A DNA stretch of 64,000 nt, taken from Loripinus fragilis. Lineage: Eukaryota > Mollusca > Bivalvia > Lucinida > Lucinidae. Numbering within the stretch: position 1 is the first letter of the stretch; every line of letters starts with the position of its first letter. Location: the NCBI GenBank assembly GCA_964019695.1, contig OZ026518.1, positions 86,113,950-86,177,949 on the forward strand, in the 5' to 3' direction. The translations under genes were made by a program, and so were the position numbers. The notes beneath the pieces were generated by a model. It worked only from the letters and a program-made list of their open reading frames with translations. It searched no databases and had not been told where the DNA came from. Of this stretch, positions 25,601-40,600 are shown piece by piece.

Positions 25601-28600
25601 GCTGTTTACTATCATTATTCATCTGCCCATTCAATGCTTTCACTAATTTTCAAAGCATAAATGATTGATGATAAGGTGCTTTTATATATGTCATATCTTT
25701 AAACCTTAGGTTTTCACATTAATGGAGAAAAATCTAAGTATTTTTAAGACAAGTAGCGCTTAGAATCATGACTAATTGTAATAAACAATATATTGTGGTA
25801 AAATCGCAATATGTTCTTCATATATTGCGATATATCGCAATACGCTTTTGGCATATTGTTACAGCTCTACTCTTCACTTCATAAAAGGCTTAATACCATG
25901 GAAACCATTCAGATCTCCACCCCTACGCCATATATAATCATGCTACTTATGATAAGACACATTCAATAACATGACCAGGACCATATTATATAATGACATT
26001 CCTTATGATAAGACACATACAATGACACTTACCAGGATGTCTCGGGGGTGTGCTGGGGCATGCCCCTACCCCTTTACTTCATGAAAGGGCTTACATCTCA
26101 GAAACTATTCAGATCCCCACCCCTAAATCATATATCATTTATTCCTTATCATTAGAAGCATTCAATAACACTGACCAGGATGTCACACAGGTTTGATTCC
26201 CGCCATGACCCACCCCCTTCACATCATAAAAGCCTTATCTCGAAAAGCATTCAGATCCCCACTCCTAAACCATATATAATCTTGCTCCTACTCTGATAAG
26301 ACACATTCATAACATGACCAGAATGTCCCCCTGGGGTGTGCAAGGGCACTGGGGGCTGGTTTAGGAGAATTTAGAATCGGTAGATTATAATCATATCTTG
26401 TTACCAATGATTTTTATCCAATACCAGGGTTCGCACAGACTTGAAAAGTACTTGAATATACAGGACTGTCTTGAAAAGTCCTTGAAAATAAAATTTGCCT
26501 TGAAAAGTACTTGAAAAACACTCAAAGGCCTTGAAAAGTCATTGAATTTTACCATTTACAGGAGGATTCAACAGTGTTTTTGGAGACCTAAGTTAGTATA
26601 AAATTGTGGTGCCTTATTTGGTGCAGCATTTGCTGCACCAAATAAAGGCACCACAATTTTAAACTAATATCCTTAGTAATGGAATCTAGCATTTCCAAAG
26701 TTGAATTTTAAGGTGTAAATCAGTCTTTTTCTTTAGCTATCAGTCCTTGAAAATAGTAGAAAAGTCTTTGAGAAGTCCTTGAAAAGTCCTTGAATTTTAC
26801 ACAATCTTGCCTGTATGAACCCTGGATACACTCTTACTGACAACCCTGTATGGCTATGTATAAAACTCTCAATTCTGTATACTCTGTAGGTCAGTGAGGA
26901 AGCTGTATTTGTTCCTGGAGTTTGGGGTCCCCTGTGGTCATCAATCATACCAGGGTTCTGGTCCGCAGAGGGAGGACAAAGTGCTGCTGGAAAGCTAGTG
27001 AGTACCATAGTCATCTCTCTCCTCCTCAGCATGATGAGGCTTTCCAAAAAAAAAAAAATTGTTGTCACCGGACTAATAAATTTTCCAGGTGGGTGGGTAG
27101 GTAGGTATTTAATTATTTTTTTTCATTTTGTTAAAAAGACATTATAAATATAGAAAAAATGGCTGATATTAGGCCATCCTTAAAAGAATTTATTTTTTAT
27201 CCCCCCACACCCACAGTGGGAGCATTAACAGCAGAATAAACTGCCAAAGAGCAGACAGTAGATGCAGCCTAAATATATTTTACTGGTTAAATCTTTGCCC
27301 TAGATGCTGCTGTTGTCCAAACATGTAAATTGTTAAACTTACATAGAGGCCTCATAAATAATTCTAAGCATTATCACAGAGAAATGAGTAGCACAGTGGC
27401 TCAGTGGTATCGAGGGGTTGCTGGTTTGAGCCTTACCAGGGGCACTGTGTTGTGTCCTTGAGCAAGACAATTTATCCTTTTAACCCGTCTGGACTTGACT
27501 AAAAAAATGTTGACTGGTGCGTAAAGAATCAAAATAAAACAGATCACAGAGAAATCTTATCAAATTATGAAACAAAGAAGCTAGCTGAAAGCCAGATTTG
27601 AATGAAGTGACTACCACTATATAGACAACAAACAACAAAAGCACTGATCAGACTACAAGTATATTCAGACTGCTCTCGGCCTTTGATATTCATATATTAT
27701 AGCCTCATAAAAACTGGTTTTATCATGAGGTTGCTCATATCTGGTATTCATTCTAATGAGTGCACATTGTGTATAACTTTCAATATGTTATATGATGTTT
27801 TAGAACAGTGTAGACCCAGATCAGATAGCTTCTGATGAAGCCAGATGATCTGGATTGACTCTGTTTTTCTTCAACAATTAATATTGACATTGCACCACTG
27901 AACTGTCCAGGAAACAGAAGGTGACAGTATTCATGACTCCAAACCACTTATTGTGCACTTACATTACCATTAGGTGCTTATTAGGTGAAATATGGTATGT
28001 ATTTTTATTTCCAGATTGATTTTATTGTAGAAACACATCCAGCATACGAACAGACCAAGGAAGTGGCTCAGAAAGAGTAAGTAATTTGTTTAAAATACAT
28101 ATTCAACATACTAAGCCCACTTGCTCTAATTGGCACTCAAGTTATTATACAATTATTGACTAATGAGGCATTGGATATGATGTAATATCGACCAGAGAAT
28201 ACCAATATTGACCGAGGCGAAGCCGAGGTCAATATTGGTATTCTCTGGTCGATATCACATCATATCCAATGCCTCATTAGTCAATAACTGTTTTATTATA
28301 TAACATTTAGAGAAAGATGTACAGGTATCATTGCACCTGGAATAAATACTGAACTTATATACGAGTTTTGGAAAAGTCAAGCAAATAGCAGAATCAGTGC
28401 AGACCTAGATAAGACCACCCGTTTACTATTGTATATATGTTGTGCATGAGTGTCATCATTCAACATTTACTCACAAAAATTCTAACACGACTCGCCTGTA
28501 TATCCAATGCTAAAATAGTGTGATATATCAAACAATAATTCACAGCTTTGAAAGTGCAGGGAAAATGTGTGATAGCTGACGTCATTTGCTACTCGAAAAT

Positions 28601-31600
28601 GACGTCATTCATGGCGTTAGACGGTGTAACGTCGTTTTACGCTTGAAAGGCGTTACAAATACATGTAAACGTATGCGATGTGGTCTAAATATTGGCAGGA
28701 GTTCTTCAAGTCTAATTTTAGTAACTTATATTCACCGGCAAGCGCCCGCCAGCCAGTGAAAATGACAATATATAGACTGGCAACATGAGCGGTCTAAGCC
28801 AATGAAAATCGCTATTTTTACTTAGTTATATAATAATTTTCATTAATTAATGCTATATCAGGTTCTGATTTCCAATCAAGCCAACAGTGTAATTTCATTT
28901 TTAATATGGATTAATCATATGAATGAAAGAGCCTAGTGTGATCAGCTTGCAGGCTTGATTGAGCATAACCTAGTCCCAAGCCCTGAGACATTTTCTTATA
29001 ATGTCCAGGGGTGTAAAATTCCACTCGCCCGCTCGCATTGGCGAGTAAACTTAGGATTCGGTCGAGTGAAATAACTGCCTCGCTCGCCCTTACGGGCGAG
29101 TGCATTTTCAGACATTGTAAAATGCATTTTAGCCTTCAGAAATGACAAAAACAAAAGTAAAACAAAGATCGTCGATCTTTTACTTCGTGAACCGGATGTT
29201 TATATCTGATTCTACCACTACGCATGCGCATTTTCTGACTGGTACAATTAAACTCCCCAGGAGCGGTGTTTAAGAAGAATTTATTCGCGGAGCCCTCGCT
29301 CTATGGGGAGTTAGACGACGGCGGTCGTCTCAAACGGCGGGCGGATTTCAGACATTGAGCACCGTATTTTTGTTTATTTCAACACCGCTTGTTGCGCAAA
29401 ATGTCACAGCGAGATATTAGATCCCTTTTTTATTTTATTTTATTATACAAGAGCTAGTCAAAGCCCATCTGATCATATGCTTGTTCAACAGTTGTTTTTT
29501 TGTCTTATTTGGATATAAATAAAACCAAGATTGTGTTAATTTGAATACTTTATTGCTTTCATTAATATATTATAATACATGATACAAATATGATTAATCC
29601 TTAAGGGCGAGTGATAATACCATAAGGGCGAGTAGGTTTTTCCCCCCACTAGTCCTGCAGGGCGAGTGAGTAAAAAAATAATTTTACACCCCTGAATTGT
29701 CACTCAGGCCCATATCTAGCTCTTGGGTCAATAGCATAAATTTTTCATGAGCATCGACGAGCATCAAGCTCATATGAGCCTATTGCAAAGTGCTGTCTTG
29801 CCAGAACCTGCGCTCCTTGCAAAACACATATCAGACCTGTGGCCCCCCTATTTAGCTGTTCAGGAATGTTTAACAGTTAAAAATCATCATCTATAAATGT
29901 CATCTGCTTAAGTCATCTGATGTGTTTTTTGGTAACATTATTTGACTTATGTAAATATGGGGACAGTGTGAACCCAGATCAGACTGCTCCTATAGGAGCA
30001 GTCAGATCTGGGTCCACACTGTTTGTCAAAAAGCTACTGAAACATTTCAGCAGATGACAAACTTTTGATGCGATTGAGTGAGTTCTCATGTGAGAGCCTC
30101 TTTAAAAGTATCTTCATTTCTTACTAAGGAAGTGCTGAATTATAGTTCATAAAGTGCCTTTTTTTCAAGTAAAAAAACAAACAAAAACACTTTAAAATGG
30201 GTTTAACAAGAAATATCTTTAAAAAAGATATTCGGCGGCTCTCAAATACTTACAATTTTAACACAACTAAGTGACTAAATCCCCTTATACTCCCTGTCTT
30301 TGCATGCTGGAAAAGGATGTTCCGTCTAAAACCAGCGAATTTGGAAGTTGTGCTATGTTTCTGGTCTCTCTTTTGCTTGGTGCTCTTTTCGCTGAGCGAT
30401 ATGCATCTGAATCGTTCCAAATTTTAGGCACTTCACCAGCAAAGGCTAGGGAACAATGTTATTAGTCCTAATGTTTTTAAGAAAACGGGAGATTTTGACG
30501 ATAAATGTATGTACTGAAACAAACTGAAAACCCGGAAAAAACATGCCATATTGTTGTTGTTGTTGTCACATAGGCTAGTTTCTGCCCGTCTCAGATCTCA
30601 ACTTGGAGTAGTTTTCAAGTCTTAAATGGTTTACACTTTCACCACTCTATTTACATATTATGAATGTCTCTATTTACAGAAAAATACTGATATACCAAAT
30701 CACTTTTGTGTGGAACTAACTCCTATAACCTTTCTATTTCCTGTGGCACCTCGCCATAGCCGGGGTCGGGGAATAAATACATGTAGACTCAAAAACTGAT
30801 CGACTAGCTCCCAGTAAGCACGTAAAATCCGGCTACTCTCAGCCTGCCAGAAAAACACCACCCGAAAAGCGTTTTGCTGGCGGGCCCATAGTGGCCCGAG
30901 ATTTGTGCTGGCTGTTTGCAAGTTAGCCCTGGGAAGTTAGCCTTATATGACACATGTTCGTCTGACATACATGTAGTTAAAGAAACTAGAGCTTGTGCTT
31001 GTCATCTTCCTAAAGGAAATAGCAAAATACGCTGATACATGTACAGCTGCGGAGGTTGATCTGAGTCTAAGTGTAGGATTGTGGGTTGCGGGCACATTCA
31101 AATTGTAGGAAATTATGTGCCATTATTTACCGTTAAATATCCATCCCCATTATAACCTCTTTTTTAAGATACATCTTTTTTCACAAAGATGTATCTTGTT
31201 AAGCGCTATTAATAGAAATTATAACGTGGGCTTTTTGGCTGTCTATTTATAACGCACCATGTTGTCTGATTAAAGAGAGACTCTGCCGATAGCTACACTG
31301 TCCTTGTAAAAACATGCATTTGCCGGTCAGAGCAAGCTTTGCACGTATTTACTCGCCTGAACCCCGAGGTTACTCTCTAATTCGCGATGAATTTTACGCC
31401 CTTGTATATAATGTAATGCATTAAATACACTTGTTATATTTGTTTTAGAAATAGACTAGACCTAATTCAGTGATTTTTTTTACAAATTTGTTTCTATGAG
31501 TCCCGGGACTCACTGGGCCAAAATTCTTTGCATCCCAAACTCGAAGTTCTGCATCCCATACGACGTCCACTTTAAATTATAAATTTTGTGTCCATACGAA

Positions 31601-34600
31601 TCCGGCCATTCATAGAAGCCAATATGGGAAGCAAAACACTGGCATACTTATTTATACTATAATAAAGATAAAACTTAATTTACTTTGTCAAGTAAAATAA
31701 TAAAGATATAAAAACCTACCTGACTTTCTTATTAATAAAAAGTTCAGTTGCAGACAGTATATTTCCTTAATTTAATCATATTATCATCTTTTGCCAAGAG
31801 TCAGACTTTTGTCTCGCAGTTTTCATATATTTTTTAGAGCCCAGGTCATTAGCCCGTGTTCATCTAACTCTGCATGCCTACAAGTGTAGTGCTGGAAGTT
31901 ACTGCATTTGAGCCTTTGGACATACCATATTAATTTTTCTTTTATCATCTGTGCACAGTCCAGTCTCCGTACTTCATGAGCCTGCAGTAATACTTTAACC
32001 ATTCTATTGGTATTTGCTCGAAGCAGGGTGTTTAAACTTGCGGGTAAAACGCATTATTCAAATGTTTCATTTCGGGTTGGTAGTATTGGATCAGTACTGG
32101 TTTATCGGCACTGGTTTTTACCAGTAGTCGGGTACTGGCTTTTACCGGTAAACTCCCCTACAGCGGGTCATATCCATTCTCGCGAGACCTGACGATACCT
32201 CATCTAGATCTCTCGCATTTCGCCCTTTGCATCATGGGTAACTAGCGATATTTGGCTAGTGTCGTTCAATTCTCGCACAGCTGTAATTGCAGAATTTATT
32301 GTTAAAAATAGCAAAAAGTTATTTTTTGACAGTTTATCATTTCTCTTTTAGCCAGTATTTTCTGGATGTAAAGCTCCGAGTCATGCAAGCAGTGATTGCA
32401 TAATATATTTTTAATAAAAATGGCGGCTCAATCCCAGTGTGCACCGAGCGAAAGGCGACAGGTTAGTTCGTGCTAGCGGACTTCCTGTGCGACAATGGGT
32501 CATATCTGAAAACACGTGTTTCCCAAGGGAAGTAATGATCGCTATACTGTTGGGGAGTTTTTTTCAGTACCGGTTTTTACCAATATTATCCAAGACACGA
32601 TGCGCAAGTTAAAAAAAAAACACTCAAAACGAAAGTTGCAAATACTAAATGCAGACTTTTCGCCACAATTTTAATGCATCCTGCAGGACTCTCATGGTTT
32701 AAAATCATGCGTCCTTTGTGAGAAGCATGCGTCTGAGACCCAGGACGCGCAGGTAAAAAAAATCACTGCATATTGTCGAAATTTATGAAACAGACTATAA
32801 TCGTGTAACGCGCATTTGATACGGGAAACCATAATGGCTTGAATAAAAAATACAAAGATTTGCTTTATATAATGCTGTTAAAGTCCTTTAGGATATAGTG
32901 AGTTATCTTATATTGCACTTATTTACTATGTGCAATTAAGCAAGGCATGCAAAGAATGGTAGTAAAGCAAATTAGAAATGCTGTACAGCGGGAGTTGACC
33001 TATATTCATGATCAATGTTCATTATTAGGACTAGTGCACAGACTGGTTCTCGGCCATTTACATGGAAATTTTCAAGTTAAATTGCATCTATAATAAGATC
33101 GCGTGGTCAGTCTGAGTATTAACCAATGAGGGCATTGTTTTCTATCTGGTGTGATGAATATTACAATTTAAGAATACTTCTGATTGGTGAAAATTTGCAT
33201 AAATTGCAGGTCTAAAGCGATATTAGAACGGCGGCCTTTAGGCCGCCGTAAAAAAGCCCGTAGGTTATAGATACAGTGAATTCCAGAGGAAAAAAGTAAT
33301 ACACTAAAGGACTTTAAAAACGCAAAAAATGAAAATTATTATTTTTTGAACTCAGAACATTTTTAGTCTTCTCTAACAAGTTAAATCGGCTGGAAACGAA
33401 ACTCTGCCTCTATCTATACCTAAAACCAGTGTTTTTATAGACAATGGCCACCACCAGCTACGCATCAGTGATTTACAATTTTTTGCACGTGGCGTCCCCA
33501 CGAATCAATGAAGCAAAATATTTTATCATTTCTAATATAGCTTAAAGGTATACATGTATAAAAAACACAGTAGCTTTAGTTTTATAGCTGTATCATTCGT
33601 GTTACGTTTGTCTGAACATGAACGACCTGGCGCAATTGGAATGTTAAATGCTTGGGTGCGTGTTGCTGACGTCACGTGATATTATAATTGCCTTCCATCA
33701 ACTGTACATGGCCTCAGATATCTGTATCAGGCTACAGGGACAGTTAAATACCAGACGCAGGTTTTTGTTGACCAAAATGATGACCTGAAGTCAAGGCGGC
33801 AATTCGACGCTTCTAGACGTCGAGGTATCGACGATATTTACATCGACAATATCTGTTCCAGCTGGCTACCGTCAGTGCCAGCCGAAAAGTGGGGTTCGGA
33901 GGGTAATTTGTATTCAGATTTTTAATAAATATATTTTAATACAATTACCTAAAATCACGTCCGATTTCTAGACAAATTTCAAATTGCAGTTTTAGACTCT
34001 AAGGGTATTGTCTTTTTATAGACTGATGCTCTTAAAGTATTTATCATTTTGATATGAAATTTAAATCATGTTTTTTGACATATTGATGTTTATCGTTGCC
34101 GAATCTCAATAAAATTGATACGTTAAAAAGTTGTTTATTTCATGAATTTTGATTTTTGCGTTTTTAAAGTCCTTCAGTGTACACTTATGTGCCAAATTAA
34201 AGTTCACAAACTTAAAATAATGCATAAATTTATGGGAAATTTAGACATTCATTTCTTCTTCATTTGATTTTTATTCATAATATGGACTTGACAAATACAT
34301 GAATGGGAAGATATAAGCAAGTCTTCAAATATTCCCAATATAATTAAGTTGTTCACTGTTTTGCATATTGTTGCTAAGCAACCGATAAAAATAGCTAAAA
34401 AGCCACTAGTATTCTCATTTTGGTGGTTGCCATGGTTACAAGGAATGAATTGCTGGTGTTATTTTTAATGCTTCTCCAAGGCAACATATTTTTCTATATA
34501 TTGACCATCAAAAAGTTATTTGCTAGTCTTTCTTTTATAGCTAAACAATATAAAATGAAAAAAATATTAATAAAATCTGTCAAGATTCAAAGTTCCCAAA

Positions 34601-37600
34601 ATGGGGGTGTGGAAGACAAATATTAATAATTACACATGTTTAAAAGCCATATGTACTTCAAATTATACCTAAGACTTTAAAACAAAGATATACTGTCAAT
34701 AAAATGTCTTTAAAAAGTTAGAATAATGCATTCAAAATGGTGTTGTCATAGAAACAAAGATGCAGTATTTTTGATATTCACTCTTATATTCACCCTTTTC
34801 GTGATCAATTTTATAAAGACATGTTGATTTTTTTTACTTTATTATTGATAGAGATTAAAATAAAACAACACATAAAGACATCAATAAGTTCTTCATGTTA
34901 TAGCATAAACTCAAGTAATTATTGAATGTCTGGTTGCCATTGCAATTGTTTTAATGAACTAGATAGGGCAAATTTGGCCGTTTTTGTTTTGTTGCTAGGC
35001 AACCACCTCCAGTAGGGATTAAAATTTTCTGAACACTTGTAATGATAGGGAGGAAAATTATGTATCCAAACATAAGCCTTATTAATGCTGTAAATCTTTT
35101 CTTTTAGATTTAAAGTAGTATAAGTGTAGAAAATATGCATTATTTTTTGACTTGAAATTCACTTTGTGAACTTTAATTTGGCACATGACTGTAGTGCATG
35201 GGGCAAACCTTCCTTTTATAATGTTTGCTTCCAGACACAAGCACATTCATGATTATTTACATGGGATTCTTGAGAAGGAACGGGAGTCAAAAAGTCTAGA
35301 TTTTGTGTCAGAACTAACACAGGAATTACATATCTGGCCTGATTACCATGGAAACAGGTCTCCTATAGCAGATCATACACTTAAAGGCATGGTAAGTTGC
35401 TTAGATATTCACTATTAGATATTCCAAATAAGCTAACATTTTCACACTGGTAAATGTATACACATGGCGATTTATGTAAGCATTTAGGAATAGATTCGAG
35501 TACCGATCTGGATATTGGCGGTTTATGTAAGCATTTAGGAATAGATTCGAGTACCGATCATCCAGATCGGTACTCGAATCTATTCCTAAATGCTTACATA
35601 AATCGGCATGCACATACTGAATACTTAAAAATGATCTCATTCTATAGTCCTTTAGGCATATGACATGTTTTTCTATATAGTATTAACACCAATATCTACC
35701 ACTTCCGGTCTATGAAGTACCGGCAATACGTGTAAAGCGAGCAAATCGACGTATACATTTACCAGTGTGATTTTGTGTGTAAATTTTTTACTTTCTAATC
35801 AACCATCTTTTACGTGTTTTGGAGTCTCACTAAGATGGTTCATTTGAAATAGAGTATCCACAACATATGCTATGGTTGAGAAATAAGAAAGCTAATTTTT
35901 AATTTGTGTAGTCTTATCTGGAGACATGATATATTCTTTAAAGTCATTATATCTGTAAAAAATGAACAATTTTCACCAGATGCAAATAATAAAATAAAGA
36001 ATTGAATCATTTTTGTATAAAGCCAATGACTGATAGTATTATGTTGATCATAGAACTTAGCTTAATATATTTTATACTGTTATCTTCCAAACTGTAAAGG
36101 ACCTGAGATAGTCTTCTATTCAATCTGCCCAAATTTTGACAGCCTGTGGCTAGGATAATGTATATTTGACAACTATATTTTTGCGCTTAAATCAAACCCT
36201 TACATTTAATGCACCTAGGAAAATGAAAATATTTTGAAAATATTGCATAATTATGCCAGAGCATTAGGTTTTAGGGTGTGGGGATATTTTTTGTGACTAA
36301 ATTTTATTTCACAGAAAGTCAAAGTTTCGCTGGGTATTGACCTAAATACATGGAAATATAATGTTTGGGTCATAAAACTTGAGAGGAAAGTGTTGCGCTT
36401 GCATAAAATTCAGGTTAAGAAGATTTCATCACTTCTTCTAAATAAGTATGCTGTCCATAACTTTTGACAATTACCTGTTCAGCCAGTTTGACATATTCAC
36501 TCGGGTGTATCATACCTGCATACTGTATACACCAGAGTCTAGATAAACACACTTTTTGAGCTTAAAATTATAAATAATTTTTTACTCACTAGATTTAACC
36601 TATATAATATGGTGCTTAAAAGAACCATCTAATTGCGACATTTCTTTTGAGTACCCACAACATATGTTTTGGTTGAGAAATAAGACAATTAATTACTTGG
36701 TACGCAATCATAGCTAAAGCCCTGATACATGCCATTGTAAATTGATATTTACCTACAGGTTTGTACAAAATAAGTTCCTTATAAGGTTTTATAATAAATA
36801 GTTTTTTAGCATTTTGACATTGTCCCCCCCCCCATGGTGGCTAAGAAAGTAATTTATTGAAAAAAGAACAAATGAGGGGGGCAGATCTTACCAATCATTC
36901 ACATATATTCGGTAAACGTCACCAAAATTTCACCTATATCACATATTGTTATGTAACACTGGAGTAGGCTGTGGCCCTTGTTTGAAGGAGATGGCTTATT
37001 TCAGCTGTAATTATGTGACGTAGCTGAGTATATATCATTTCAGGTTAGTGGTTTGACCTTGAGATCCGATGTAGTTGACCTTGCCTTGATGTATTTGGCT
37101 ACTGTGCAAGCACTAGCTGTAAGTATTGATGATTTTTTAAGATGTTGGGACAACTTTTGTAGTCATTTTGGCATCTCTGTTGCATTGATGTTTGCTTCCA
37201 CATTTGAAAAAGTTTTTTTAACTCTTTCATCCCATGAGGTGGCTTTGTTCCCTGTAGATAATTATTGCTAACAGATTGCTTTTTTGTTGTCTTCTTTTTT
37301 GCTTTTTTTTTAATTGTTTGCAGAATACCATGAGAGTGTCAAACAGTTTGGATCTAGATCAGGCCTGACATATGGTCGGGCCTGACCTGGGTCCAAACTG
37401 TTTGTAAAGGTTTTTAGCAGATGACAAAAGTTGCAACTAGCAGGTAAAGAATGGATGAAAAAAAAAAATATTTCTATTTTCAGTATGGCACTAAGCACAT
37501 TATAAGTGAGATGTTGAAGTGTGGGCATACAACCAGCATTATGTATATCTGTGGGGGACTCAGAAAGAATCCCCTCTTTGTTCAAACACATGCCAATGTC

Positions 37601-40600
37601 ACAGGTTAGTGGGTATCACAATACTGATGTCACAGGTCAGTGTGTATTAAAATACGGGTATAGATCCTAGGTTAGTGTTGGCAAAACTGATGTCAAAGAT
37701 CAATGTGTTTTAAAAATGCTGGTATCACAGGGCAATGTTGCAGTGTTCATGTTGTAGTTATATACTGGTGTCACAAAATAGTGTTGTAGTGAAAATGTTG
37801 TTACTTCATGCAGTAAAATGTTGATATCACATGTCAGTGTTGTAGTAAAAGAAATGTCACAGGCAGTAAGATATACTCCTCGCCACAAATTTAGCATAAT
37901 GCGAAAACAGATTCAAAGAATTTATTCAAATTAATGCTATTTAATTATGAACATTTTTCAGCAGAAAATATCATTGCATTCTGATGCATCAATGTATATG
38001 GGAAGTCCGTGCAACAATGGTAGGGTAAGAACGCATGTGTTATGTCACCCAAAACTACAAATTTTGAAAGCAAAAACAAGTTTGTGTTTGAACTGATAGA
38101 ACTTTACGTTTTTGTTTAGAAAACACATTGTAATCAGGAAAAATATTTCAGATGATGTCTTTGATAGATTACTCACTAATAGCCAGTGTCATCAGGCTCA
38201 GCGTCTTTTCAGAAACCGAGGTCAATAACGGATGTATCCTCCTCTACGCTGGTGTAACTCTCGTACTCACAGTGGCATACATTGCACTAGTTTTCTGAGA
38301 AACCCGGGCTCCAAATTGTTCCAATTGACAACAAGTGCACATACAAGGTCATCAAGCATATCTCAGACACACATTTTTCTTATTTTCGCAAATTCCCGAA
38401 GTATGCTAAATTTTTGTTTAGGAGTATATTTATGGCAGTAACAAAAATATTAGTGCCCCATGTCAATGATGTAAAATGCTTAATGTCAAAGGTCAGAGTA
38501 AAATACCAAAGTAACGGGTCAGTACTGCAGTAAAATGTAAATGCCATATGTCAGTGTTATGGGCTATTATCAGCTGCTTCTCGGGCTAAATTGGTTTTGG
38601 TCCCTAAGTTTAATGAGCTGCTCAGAAACTAACTTGGTGACATTAAGGCAACATGCAGATTCAGATGTGCTAAAGTCAATCTGATTTGATAGCCAAGATG
38701 GCAGAATGTAACATATGATCAGTCTCATCCAGGTGAGCAATTTCTGTACTATTGAGGCATATAGTTCAAAATTTATAATTTACAAGTAGCACAGGTCCCT
38801 AAATTTCTGACAATATATTCAAATATTTGTCTTTTATTTAAATAAATTAGCCCTATGCTCAACTTTATCATAAATGATAATGGTTGCTATATGTGACTCA
38901 AGTACCATATTTATCCTAATTAGCAAACATGCTCTTATAAGCCCACACTGAGCTCTTTTGAGTTGTGAATTGATTTTCAGCCAATCTGGTGGTCAAAGTT
39001 CATCAATAATATGATTATACCCCCGGTACAAAGTATATAAGGGGTATATAGTTTTTGCCTTTTCTGTAATTATGTTTGTTTGTTTGTTTGTCTGTTTGTT
39101 TGTTTGTCTGTAAACTTTTTTTTTTCGTCAAAGATTTCTCAGCAACTACTTGGGTTAGGATTCTGAAATTTGGTACAAGGCTTGATAGTGATGAGTTGTA
39201 TTGTGTAACAAAAGAACAGCCACATATTGCTTATCAGTCCCTTTATTTGTTCATTTTTCTTTCTCTCCAATGGAAAAAATTTTCGTCAAAGATTTCTCAG
39301 CAACTACTTGGGTTAGGATTCTGAAATTTGGTACAAAGCTTGATAGTGATGAGTTGTATTGTGTAACAAAAGAACAGCCACATATTGCTTATCAGTCCCT
39401 TTATTTGTTCATTTTTCTTTCTCTCCAATGGAAATTTCTGTCACAGATTTCTCAGCTCCTATTGGAACCAGTGTTTTCAAATTTTGTTTACATCTTCAGG
39501 ATGGCAAAGTGTACTGTGTAAAAGGAAATTAAGATGCTAATCCTCATTTTGCCTTCTTTTTTCAAATTTTCATTTTTTCCTTCTTTCTCTCTTATATAAT
39601 ACATATAGACATTTTTTCTGTCAAAGATTTCTCAGCAACTACTTGAGTTAGGATTCTGAAATTTGATACAAAGCTTGATAGTGATTAGTTGTATTGTGTA
39701 ACAAAAGAACAGCCACATATTGCTTATCAGTCCTTTTATTTATTCATTTTTCCTTCTCTCCAATGAAAATTTCTGTCGCAGATCTCTCGGCTCCTATTGG
39801 AGCCAGTGTTTTCAAATTTAGCGTACACCTTCAAGTAGGCTAAGTGTATTGTGTAAATGAAAATAAAGATGCTAAAGCTCATTTTGGTTTCTTTTTCAAT
39901 TTTTCCTTCTGTCACTCCTATATAACACATATGGACGTTTTTTGTCAGAGTTTTCTCAGCAACTACTTGATTTAGGATTATGAAATTATTTGTGTACGTT
40001 CAGGTAGGAGAAATGTATTGTATAAATGAAAACTAAGGTGCTAATCCTCATTTTTGCCTTCTTTTTTCAAATTTCCAATTTTTCCTTCTGTCACTCTTAT
40101 ATAACACATATGGACATTTTTCATCAAAGTTTTCTCAGAAACTACTTGATTTAGGATTATGAAATCTTTGACAATTTTGTCTTTTCTCTGAAAGTGTTAC
40201 AACCTCTGATGGCTACCACCGGGGGTATGTGAGCTTCGCTCACTTCTTGCTATATTTTTATGGAGTGAATGAAAAAGTGTGGATCAGGATCAGCTGGCTT
40301 CTGACGCCATCTATTCTGGATTTACACTGTTTTCAAAAGAGGGTATAGACTTTGGACCAGTTATATGTACAGTTTCACTATGCCAAATAGGGTATATGTT
40401 AAGTGGCATATTTGCTGGTGATAATAAACCAATTTAATACAGGGGAGATTATCATGTCAAGTTTACTGTACCATGTGTTTGACATTTTAGGTCTTCCAGT
40501 TATTGTTCCTGATGAAGCTGAGTCTGTGTTACTAGGAGGAGGCATACTTGCTGCAACAGCTGCTGGTATTTATCCTACACTGCAGGTAAGGTTATTGTGT

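Noticed and set aside
26733..27068. 111-codon open frame on the minus strand
   Set aside because: It is antisense to FGGY exon 8 and the adjacent hAT-like element; it is a shadow frame.
29006..29694. 8-bp TSD for the CAGGGGTGTAAAATT element
   Set aside because: The flanks ATAATGTC and AATTGTCA do not match well enough to claim a duplication.
33230..33260. GC-rich GGCGGCC...GGCCGCC palindrome as a regulatory island
   Set aside because: Short, isolated, and lying just outside the left end of an inverted-repeat element; nothing else supports a promoter.
39076..39521. Overlapping 82- and 106-codon open frames
   Set aside because: They are produced by 160-nt tandem units with repeated peptide blocks and no family resemblance.
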